NCBI GenBank assembly: GCA_013396915.1
Contig: VWZL01000265.1
Location: forward strand, 453,163-517,162
Length of the DNA stretch: 64,000 bases
Direction of reading: 5' to 3'
DNA from: Stercorarius parasiticus
Taxonomy: Eukaryota > Chordata > Aves > Charadriiformes > Stercorariidae
Below, one piece after another: positions 41,700 through 52,012 of the stretch. Made by a program: the position numbers and the translations under genes. The notes below the pieces were generated by a model. The model was not told the DNA's origin and ran no database searches. It was given only the letters and a program-made list of their open reading frames with translations. Position 1 is the stretch's first letter; every line of letters starts with the position of its first letter.

Positions 41700-42400
41700 A
41701 TGATCTTTCTCTAGTCTAAGTAATCCCATTTCCTTCAATCTTTCTTTACAGAATGTGTTTTCCTAATTCTTTTTACTCTTTTCTGGATTTTCCATAATAA
41801 AGCTGTCTCTTGCTGCTATCATTGCATTGAGTGAGACAGAGCAGAATGGCCACTTGACATGTGCATCAGAAAAAAGATGATTGACCATACCTTCCGTGTG
41901 GCTGTTGGCTTCCCTCTCCTACGCACAGCTATTGGCACCATTAATTCATCTTCAGCTGCGATCCTTTATGACTTCAACCAGAACTACTTGTGATATCCTA
42001 TCTGCATTGTTAATAACCAGTGAGTCTAAGATTACTCAACTTGCCTTATCCTAAGCTGTTTCTGCAGTTCATCCAAATTATGCTAATTTTCTTTTGTCCA
42101 GGTTTCTTGTAGCTCATCTGTTTGGTGTGTTCTTTGTATTTATTAAGCATATCCTCCATTCCATGTTCCAGGTCATTTACAGTGACTAGTATAGACACAC
42201 ATTCATCGACCCCTACTCAATATAAAATTCCAGTTTGGCAGTGAATCATCAATAATCACTCGGAACAACAGTATTCCAACTGTGTACCCAGTAAGAAGTG
42301 CATTTTTTCTAGACCATGCTTCCCTAGCTGACTGATGTGAAATGACAGTGTCAAAAAGTTTACTGCTGATACAAGGAAGTAGCCAGTACTGTTTTCTTCC
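41700..42400 (-). mobile_element. Ancient CR1-type LINE fragment, strongly diverged
   Basis: Blocks resemble an old amniote CR1 in antisense. These include aagcatatcctccattccat, ccaggtcatttacagtgact, cccagtttggcagtgaatc-like sequence at about 42225-42250, and cttccctagctgactgatgt, followed by gacagtgtcaaa. A 3'-side block near 41710-41800 reads ctagtctaagtaatcccatt and ctttttactcttttctggat. The match is patchy and recognised from memory of antisense CR1 consensus text, so the limits are rough. Confidence 0.6.
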
Positions 42401-45400
42401 CCTTGCCTCTCTCCTCAGTCAATTGTTTCATAACTCTTTATCGCTAAAAAAACAACAAAAAACCAACCTCCCCCCCGACCCCATCAAAACCCCACATCAT
42501 ACACTCTGTTGAAGCATTTTGTGTCCTGTGCTCAACACAAAACAACAGCCCCCCTGAACAGACAGGTACTATGTCAGAGCCCTTCCAGCTTATAACACAC
42601 ATAAATGTGACTGTACCAAATAACGTGGAACTTTTCAGCTTACTTTAGAAAGTGTTTAGAGGAGTTCCACTGCTTCATATGCACTCGTAAAAAGGGAAAA
42701 GGCTCCAGCCAGTGATCCGCTAGTGATTCACAATATTGCTTCTTCAATTTTTTTTTCCCCCCCATAAGCCTCAGAGTGAATTTTATTTAGCTCAACCTTA
42801 GGAACGCCCATCTCATCTAATGAGCATCAGCTGTAGGACAATTAGACTCTTCCAAGAGTCTTCTATGCTCTTTTTCAGGGTTTCCCTGTGCCTTGGAAAG
42901 TAATCATTAGCTCTTCCAGATTGGTTTTGTCTCATGCCTGTCCATCCAGTGAATGAGAAACATTGTTCTTGACAACATCTAGTATGAGCTTTTCTTTTCC
43001 TCCTCTGTACTGTATGTATCTTTTCTGATTTAATTTCTGAGGCCACTTAGTTCCTACTCTCCTGGAAGGTGTCTCTCTCAGTTCTAGTCTCTCTCTTTTA
43101 AAGACAATCTAAATACTACGTCTGGTTGCATCTCCATCAATGTATTCTATTGTTTCCTCACACAATATTCATTTGTGGACTCACGTCAGCTAAAAAAACC
43201 CAAAACCAAAAAAACCTCATCAAACCAACAATATATAGGCCTCCTTCAAGTTGATATTCCACTCTTACGTTGCAGCATTATCCAACTGCTGCATCAAGAG
43301 GTTTCAGAGGTAATGGCCCTGTTCCCATTCTCTCATACGATGTTGCACACACTCTGCTGATATTTAAGTCTTACAAACCAATAAAAAAAACTTCAGTGAT
43401 TTTTTAATTATTTTTTTTACCCCACAGAGTAGACATAACTCTCAGTTGTGTCATTTGCCACGTAATAAGCAGATTAACCTGCTTTTTCTTGTGAACATGA
43501 ACCACAACTTCTGAAAAGCCTTTCTGTCCAACATATCTACTCTTTTAGTAGTTATATTGCCAATCATATCCGTAGTGTCAAATCACCAAGTTGTTTGCTG
43601 CAGTTTGTTTGGCAAGCTTTATATTGCTTTTCAAAAGTTGACTCTACCTCTTCTGCCTCTCAGCCTTTAAGATGAATTCAGGGACTATCATCACTGTTCA
43701 ACGTCTTAAAGCTAGATGAGGAAAGACTCCTTGCCCACAAATGCCAAACTTCGGTGGGATCTGCAATGCAGAGAATCACTCACTTTGCAGCTGCCACTGA
43801 TGTTACTCTGTAACAATATATAAGCCTTTTTAAGAGTTGTGGGGAATGAAAGGGCTTAAGGGCTTTTTCCCCTCATACTTGCAGGTTAATGCAACATTTC
43901 AGCTTAAAGTGCTGTTTTAAATTTCAGCAGAACTAGAACTGCACAAAAGTTGGAGCTTTCTATGTTCTTGCAAAGTCGCCTGTAGCAGAAATTAAAATCT
44001 GTGCTATTTCCAATACATTTGTGAAAATGCCTATAACTCGGTCAGAGCCTGAGACCTAAGTCTTCTTTTGTTTTCAGTAGGTTTCAACTACCCGTAGTGC
44101 TGCTAACATGGAAGCGAGTTTCTATTACAGTTGTTTCTCAGCCTGCAATGAGATATCAGACAGTGATGTAACAATACAATTAAATGTCACTTAAAAAAAA
44201 AAAAGTACACCTAACTCCTAGTGCCCAGTTCCTTAAAAAAAAAAGTATACTGCTGATGAATAAGATACAGTTGAAAACCACGTAGTCTTTCCACTGTCAT
44301 TAGGTAGGAGAGAATTGAACTAAAGGTAAATCTTTGCTGAAACAACCCAGCTAACTGCAATAAAATTATTTTTTTAAAAAATTCTCATCCAAGCATTACT
44401 TCGCAGACAAAACTGGAAAACTGAGAAAACCAAAATTCATATGTTCCAAAACTTGTCTCAGTACTAAATAGTCAGCTCTCACTGAGATTAAGATTCTAGT
44501 AAAAATACTGTATTAATGGAGACTTTCAGATCAGAAAGACAGAAGCCTATGTGCCAAAAGAACTGGAACAAGAATATGGGGAATATTGTTTGTACTAATA
44601 AATGAGATGTCTCCTGCTCATCCTTTGTTTTGGTTTCTGCCCTCTATGATGAGTACGTTAATAGCACCAGTTGGTCTCCTTAGTATTTCCACTACAAAGC
44701 AACAAAATTCAGTTTATAGAAGCTATCATCTCTACTAACAATCTTCAAATCTGTCACTAGAAAATAAAAAAATTACTAAGAGGAGAGCATGATGAGTCTG
44801 ATGAAAACTTCCGAACATAATATCCATTTTCTTCAGTTACCCATTTACTTTTAACAAGCACCTTATGAAAAACTTCATTAACAGAAAATTAGGGAGCTTT
44901 TAGTTTCAGAGATAGCCACCAACATACCTGTGGCCCATCAAAAAACCCCTTTAAAATAAGGCTTATCTGTGGTATATTCTCACTATTTTGGTAATGGGGT
45001 ACAGAAAAGGTGGCTCATCCACCTTTTCAGTCCTGTTATGGAGATTAATCCGTGAAGCTGCAACACAATGCAAGCTTAAAAAGTTACTGTTGTTCTGCAG
45101 TGAAGATTTAATTTTCTTTTGTGTGTCAACTTATGCTTCAGAGTTCTGTATGGCTTTTTCTGAGTTTCTCACAGGAAATTCCCCCTGCCTCTGCCTCTCC
45201 CTTATATTCTTTTAAACAATTAGTGCAGGTAATTTACCATTAAGTTGCTACACTACACTTCGCAATGACCAAAACCTGAAGCTTGCTTAGCAAGATGGAA
45301 ACCCTCCATTCTCTTCTGAGATGACTAAGGGTTAACTTCCCAACCGGAGAAGTTCCAGTCTGACTGTCCTTGCTTCACAGTAGGACGGTAACAGATTCCA

Positions 45401-46995
45401 GCAAAGAACAGAAAGGAAAAATGCAGCCAAGTAAGGAAAACACTTTAGTCAAGCAAATACATTAGGCAAACCTCAATGTCAGAAGCACAAGGACTGGAAT
45501 AGCAGAAGACTGCACTGCAGAGTTTAGCCTAGTTTCTTTTACAGGACTATTTTTCCTCACATAGAAACCATGACAAAAGTCTTGGGAGGTAAAAAAAGTT
45601 GGTTGCTTAACAGTCTAAAAGTCAAAAGTCATCCTTGCATCAGTGTAGTTAAAAGATGAGTAAATCTGTACTTGAGGCTACAAAGCACTAATATTCTAAG
45701 TTACAGCATCCATATTGAAACAGAAGATAAAAAGGAAACCTTGTAAATGATATAAAATCTTACAATTAAAAGCTAGATAATTGACTGTCTTCATACACAA
45801 TAATCAAGGAAAATATCTGACATGGATGTTATTCTCTGTGTTACTATTATCATCAAGATGTTGCTACAGTAAAGATTAATGAAGTCAGAAGAGTAAATAA
45901 AAACTATTTTGAGGACACTTTTTCTGTTGTACTGCTCAAAATTAAAAAGATTTCTTCATACGTCACTGGTTACATGGTCATTTCTTACTAAATGTGTTAA
46001 ATAGTTCTATTGGAAAACAAAATTGCCCCATAAGTTAACAGAACAACACAATCCCTAATAAAAGGATATAATTTTTATACATGCATGTTTTAAACACCTG
46101 AATTTCAGCATCAATTCCGTATTAAACAGAAAATACAACCTAAACCTATTCACCACAAAAAATGCAAAAAATATGTATTTCCTCAGAGATAAAAATATGA
46201 AGGAGACGAGAAAAGAAAAAACCAAAACCCTGAGAAACACAAAAGCTACATTTATAGGAACACAGCCATTTACAAAATGCCTTTTTTTTTTTTAATGGTT
46301 GCCTTTCAAGCTGTGCCAACACTACAATGAACATAAAAGATCTGCCTTCCTAGCAGATTCAGAAGAATAAGCAATTACTACATTAGAGAAAATAGGCTCA
46401 GAAATTTCCACCAATTGGTAATTGGCAGCAAAGCAACTCTTCATTTGCCAAACCCCACAAAGCCCTTGGGCACCAACCTCTATATATACCAGCAACGAAC
46501 AAACAAAGAAAAAAAAAAAAATCCCTATTGCCTAAAACTGGGGTCAGCCATTCACTTTTGAGAAAAAGAAACAAACAAAAAAGGCCCAGAAGTTTCTGTC
46601 CTCCTAGATAAGCAGAAGGAGGGTTTTATTATCAGAGTGTTTTAAAGCCTAGGTCTTCTATGTGGGGCACTATATCCCATGACCGCTTAAATCAAGATTA
46701 CACTATGGACCAAAGGCTTCTTCCCAAAGCCTATGGAAAAGCAAAAGGCCTTTCTTCCAAATGGAAGGGAGGTCCCCACATTTATGCACTACTACTGCTG
46801 AAACAGTTTAATAATAAGCAGCAATTTGCAGGCTGTTCACAGTGAGAACTAGGTATTACCCAATCCTGGAGAACACCTACATCTGCAATCCAAGTTTGGT
46901 CATTGCCTTAACCATCAAAAGGCAGGAGGAGGTACTGCAGCAATTAGAAATCTTACACTTATTTTGAAGCATTACCAATGATTGGTCATCCTCAC

Positions 46996-47790
46996 TGTGG
47001 ACTGAAGACAGCCATCACCCACCATGGGTGTCTAACCGTGTGCTCCCCCCCCACCGAACCTGACCTTTATCTCCTGTAACGCTGCCCAAGAGATAACCAC
47101 CCATGGTGGTCACAGTAGGTGCATGATGGCTACACTTGGCTCAAATTGGGTTCGAGGGAGACAGATAACACAATAGCCAAGGGCTAATTTATGGCAATGC
47201 ACTCACCTAACCACAGTACTGATACTGTGGTCGATACGCAAATATGACTATAAATCAATCATCTTACCCCTATAAATAGTGAACAGCCCAAGAGCCCTTT
47301 GCGCTCTCCTGCATGGCAGCAGGCTGCACACCAGGATCTCCCCTTGAGTAGGGATGCCTCTCAAGGTTACACCTTGAGGTTGAGAGATTCCCTGCCACAA
47401 CAGATACTCAGTAGGTGACTAATGGCATGCTAAAATTTGAAGCTTTACTAAGACTATTGTAGACTGACTGTGCGCATATAACTCTTTAGACATAAACTGT
47501 CGACCATGTCTGGGACTAGGATTGGATTCAGCCACACCTAGACTCCTCTCTGAGAAGAAGTTTAGGAAGCAAGGGAATCCTCTCAAACTCGTGACTCAAC
47601 AAGAAGGTCTCCCTTACAGTTTTGACTGACCCTGTCCTCTATGCAGTAAATAACCAAGTACACCTTGCCATCAAATCTTGTTAAACCACTGTCTCATTTA
47701 CTATCAAATTTTGTTAAATTGCTGGTTTATATCAATAAATATATTGCTGCTTCACTCTTACAAGTGAAGCGCATCACTCAATTTGTGACA
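46996..47790 (+). mobile_element. Solo LTR of an endogenous retrovirus (family not certain)
   Basis: The roughly 0.8-kb segment has LTR architecture. There is a TATA box (tataaatagt, 47271-47280), an AATAAA polyadenylation signal (47734-47739), and the 3' run ttgctgcttcactcttacaa then gtgaagcgcatcactc typical of avian retroviral LTR ends. TG and CA boundaries are plausible at 46996 and 47790, but I found no clear target-site duplication. No retroviral genes flank it, so it looks like a solo LTR left by recombination. A perfect 12-base inverted repeat (47019-47030 with 47098-47109) lies in its U3 part. It is in intron 2, opposite in strand to DCLK2. Confidence 0.72.
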
Positions 47791-49443
47791 GGGTGACAGT
47801 AATGTGCAAGCAACATATGAGAGATTTAATGTTAATTAATTTTATTGATCCCTGATGTGCTACGGCATCTTCCACGTCAGTGCAGACCAGTGAGTTCCTA
47901 CTGCATTAACAATGCAATAGAAGAGGTGAATCTGAACTGAGAATCCTAGTTTTTGCAGTTTCCTTTCCTGACTCTTTCTACTTGCTTGAGAAGATTAAAA
48001 TCATCTTATCTGAGACAGTAATAGAAGACTTCATGGGCAGAAGAGACTAATTACTGTATAATAAATATCCTCAAAGCTATTTTATTATGAATTAAATTAA
48101 ACATGACTAAGTCACATTTTGGATGTTCCTAGAAAGGATTCTCTCTTAACAGATCTTGTTAACAAATCTCATTAAAAATCAAACCTATTAGAAGAACTAA
48201 AAAGCACATTATAGTACCGCCAAATACTGAAAATCAAGTCTCAGTGATGCATTTGCCTCGCTATATTTAATACCAAATAATAGAGTAAGTTCAAGTACTT
48301 ATTTATAAGAAGTGTATCCACAGCACATAGAACATAACCAGAGAGACAGACCTCATATTGAGACAAACTGAGAAAGCGCACTTCTGCAATACATTTGCTA
48401 GCAACTTTCAACACAAAAAGGTGCTTTTTAAGTAGTCTACAGGATTACAACCATTATAAAAAGCTTGACAATAAAAATTCCCACATTTATTTGAACACAA
48501 TTGAAAGTGTGCAAAAATACCTGTTGAATGAACAAGGATCCTAATGTTTAGTCAACAGTACAATAGCCCAGGTATCTGATACTAAATGTGATCTACTTTG
48601 CAGCCTGTGTTGCTCTGTATTACTAAAGTCGCAATGCTGTCAGAGTTCCACATCAGCGTCAAATAAAAGTATCAAGTATCAAAATCCTGTTCCATGAAGG
48701 GCTGAGTCATTATTAAGCTGACTGATAAACAGCAAATCTATTCCCCAGCACTTTTATCTGGTGCAGCAGAACATTCTATGAACCACTCCTTTGTATTTCT
48801 GAGTGAGAATAAAAGACCTACCGCATCATGAATCCTGGCAGCATGTTTTTGCAGTGGTAATACTCAAAGCAAAAGCAAGTTATAAGGATACTACCACCCC
48901 CCCAGAATTCTTCATTTCAAATAAAATTCTTGACCTTATATCATGTCAGTTACTACCTCCAGAACAACATTTCAGTCCTTTTCCTACTTAAATAGCAATC
49001 CGTGGAAGTGAAACAGAAAGAGGCAGCAATATTTTTCTTACACTGCTCAGACCTATGTAGTTGTCTGAAAACATGATCCTGCTTCTGAAAACATATATGT
49101 ATTTTATCAAGTTTGCTTTCAAATGTTTCTAATAAACTGTATTACTTAATCAACAGGCACTTATTTTAGCAATGCAACAGAGTTAGTATACAAAAAATAC
49201 ATTTTTTAATTTTTTTTTTTTTTACTTAGAATTTAAAGTGGTCAACTTCTTTTGTACTATAAACAGTTTTAATGTTTTTCAGATATTAATATTTTAATGA
49301 AAAAATTTAAAGTTGCCATTTATTAAGCTGTCCTTATTCAGAAGCAGGTTAAAGCATACACAGTAACAAGAATTTGTTACAAAACCAAAGAAGCTTAGAT
49401 TAACTCAAAATTATTAGATGGTCACAGCAATTTATTCTCCTAC

Positions 49444-49778
49444 CTGTTTTCCATCCAGTGTACAAAGTCTCTTGACTACACCCGAATCCAACTTAATGGC
49501 TTCTGTGATGTCAGTCAAGACCTGTTCGAAGGAGTGAGCAGTCTTCTTATTCAGCAGAATTCTCACAGCTTTCCGTGGTTTTACTCCACTCCTAATAACA
49601 GTCACTAATTTGGGTTTAATGAAGTCTTTACTCTCCTTCACTTCACTCTTTGTAGATGTCAAAGATGTCAAGGATCGAGTGGACCCAGTCCTTATGTTCA
49701 CACACCAGTTTGGATTTACATTCTTGGTGTAATCAACTTTGCGATACGGTTCATTGGATGCACATACATAACTTTCAC
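49444..49778 (-). CDS. DCLK2: DCLK2 coding exon 2: end of first DCX domain, inter-domain linker, most of second DCX domain
   Basis: The exon is 335 bases with acceptor AG at 49780-49779, donor GTAGGA and exit phase 0. It completes Gly140 and encodes residues 141-251. [19 protein letters not shown] finishes the first DCX domain and [11 protein letters not shown] follows it. A Ser/Thr-rich linker runs to about 187. The second DCX domain begins near [20 protein letters not shown] at 192, with [20 protein letters not shown] and ends at CTLDGKQ. The C-terminal DCX domain helps nucleate microtubules and binds partner proteins in this family. Residue 165 is Cys in NPNWC, where I recall Ser in mammalian paralogues; this may be lineage variation. 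The reading frame runs upstream of the acceptor only briefly, so the splice site rests on homology and the consensus. Confidence 0.96.
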
Positions 49779-51038
49779 CTAGAAAGAAGATGACATTTTC
49801 ATAATTTAAGAGGGTTTGCAGCTATTTTTTGTCAATTAAAAAAAAAAGACAAATTTTTTAGGAGTGATCTTCTGGTATTTCAACTGCAGGCCATTTTAAA
49901 TGGAGGACTGTAAATTATCACAGCTTTCCACCCAAATGACACTCCCATAGAATGGTTTGAACAGGTTTCAAAAAACCTCTGGTTAAGAAATAAAAAAACA
50001 AAAAAAATGTTATCACAGGCTAGTAATACACACCTTTACAGCAAATTATTTTAAGTGGCACCAGCCATGATGCAGACCTAAGGAATTTGTTACTTTTCTC
50101 CATTCCTTGACATAATACAAGGCTCAAAGGTTCCAAACTGATGGAACACACCATTCCTCCAGGCAGAACTACTTATATCTTAAAACGCTTAGCCTGTTCT
50201 AATATTAAAGCTACGTGCTCAAGGTCACTGGTGGAACAAACCAAACTCACCTCCTATACTCACAGCAAGAAGAGTAAAGAGTACATGTACATCTATTGGA
50301 CAGTATTGTAGAAGTTACAAAACGTATACCTATGTTTAGATACACACTACAAAACTTTTAAACAATACTTTTACTTTCTGAACTCGTTTGGAGAGCTGAT
50401 TTAGCTTAGAAATTGTACATCTTATTCTAAAAGCAAGATAGTAAACTACTTTCAAAACCCCAAAGAATTACTATGATCTGACAGACTTTTTCCATGTTTC
50501 TTTTCCCATATAAATTCTAATTTATCTTGTATTTAAACCTTCTTGAACGTTTACTTGCTGTATTTGAAAGAGAACAGATTATAATTAAGTTAACAGTAAT
50601 TTTGTTTGGGAAAGTTTGGCAGTTCTGCCTCCACAAACATCACTGGGACTGAGGTACAAAGAAACAATTTGGTGTGAGGTTTTATGGATGTCACTGCTTT
50701 GCCTCTATTCTTCCTCTTCACTCATCCCCATCATTCCTCTTCATATTCATAGACCAAGTGGCACACAAATCAGAAACCCATACAGATACCAGATGACTCC
50801 ACCTTCTGCAAAAACGAGCAAAGAAAAATGAGCTGTTTTCAGTCCATAATCTCCTTGAATGTGATTTCCACATAGCTGCATGCACACTAGCACTAATCTA
50901 CAGGTAGGCAAAAAAAAACCCTCACAGAGCTTAGGAAGAACTGTATGGCCTAGAAGCTTACGCAGCCCCAGAACTACATGCTGAACTGCAAAAAGTCTCC
51001 AAGCAATCTGATTTCGGCAGGCTACTTTGAAAAAGACA

Positions 51039-51091
51039 TTGGATGAGATGACTTCAGAAGATCCCTTCCAAACTAAATTATACTATGATTT
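51039..51091 (+). mobile_element. CR1 LINE tail fragment
   Basis: The segment ttggatgagatgacttcaga, then agatcccttccaaactaaat and tatactatgattt, matches the end of the CR1 3' UTR with a degraded tail. The 5' limit is approximate. It lies in intron 1. Confidence 0.75.
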
Positions 51092-51432
51092 GAAACAGAT
51101 GGACAGTTCTCCTTCAACAGCTGTTTTCAGAGACCTTTCACTCACCTATCCTGGTACTAGGAAATAGCATGATATTCAAGCTTTGTTACAGCAGCTCAGC
51201 TGCAACAGAAAGCAAAGGGTTCCCCCCCTCTACATCCTCTAGTACTAGATTCAAAAGACTATGCTTATTTTCTGAACAGTTTCTAATAAGCCATGAAGCT
51301 GTCTATCTCTAAACACAGTGCTGCCAAATAAGAAGCATCTCAAAGAAGCTGGTAATTCTAATTCATACCAATAGACTTACTAACATAACTGATGATCGTT
51401 TTGTTATTCTCTTGTCTACAACCAGTTTACTG

Positions 51433-52012
51433 TGTGAAGTAGAACCCAGTCGGCAACAGAGCACCACACAGCCACTTGCTTGCTCCCTGCCAGTGTGATG
51501 GGGGAGAGAAAATCAGAAGTGTAAAAGAAAGAAAATTCGTGGATGGAGACAAAACCAGTTTAATAGGTAAAGCAAAAGCCGCACACGTAAGCAAAGCAAA
51601 ACAAGGAATTCATTCACTACATTCCATTGGCAAGCAAGTATTCAGCCATCTCCAGGAAAGCAGGGCTCCATCACACATAACGGTTACTTCGTAAGACAAA
51701 CACCGTAACTCTGAACATCCCCCTGTTTTCCTTCTTCTTCCCCTAGCTTAATATGCTGAGCATGACGTCACATGGTATGGAATATCCCTTTGGTCAGCTG
51801 GGGTCAGCTGTCCCAGCTGTTTTGTGCACCCCCAGCCTACTTGCTGGCGGGGCAGTGTGAGGAGCAGAAAAGGACCTTGACTCTGTGTAAGCACTGCTCA
51901 GCAATAACTAAAACTTCCCTCTATCATCAACACTGTTTTCAGCACCAATCCAAAACAGAGCCCATAACTAGCTACTATGAAGAAAATTAACTCTACCCCA
52001 GTCAAACTAGCA
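51433..52012 (-). mobile_element. Avian ERVL-type solo LTR, nearly full length
   Basis: On the minus strand it starts tgctagtttgactggggtag and ends near gccgactgggttctacttca, about 580 bases. It shares its first 280 bases with the copy at 13921-14221, apart from a small deletion after gggtgcacaaaaca. A perfect TGACGTCA palindrome lies at 51763-51770, and an ATTAAA-type polyadenylation signal lies near 51558 on the minus strand. No internal retroviral sequence is attached. It lies in DCLK2 intron 1, in the same orientation as the gene. The ends are set by TG/CA and by homology; a target-site duplication was not evident. Confidence 0.8.

Larger units (their letters stand above)
18751..49443 (-). 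other. DCLK2 intron 2, 30.7 kb
   Basis: The largest intron here. Recognisable content is a CR1 tail (28212-28393), an ancient antisense CR1 fragment (about 41700-42400), a solo LTR (46996-47790), a short direct repeat (23237-23285) and a G-run beside undetermined bases (25850-25892), plus one undetermined base at 22701 after a C run. The stretches 18.8-23.2, 23.3-25.8, 25.9-28.2, 28.4-41.7, 42.4-47.0 and 47.8-49.4 kb are AT-rich with poly-A/T runs and short open frames that match nothing I know. Conserved regulatory sequence could be present but cannot be seen from one genome. Confidence 0.75.
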
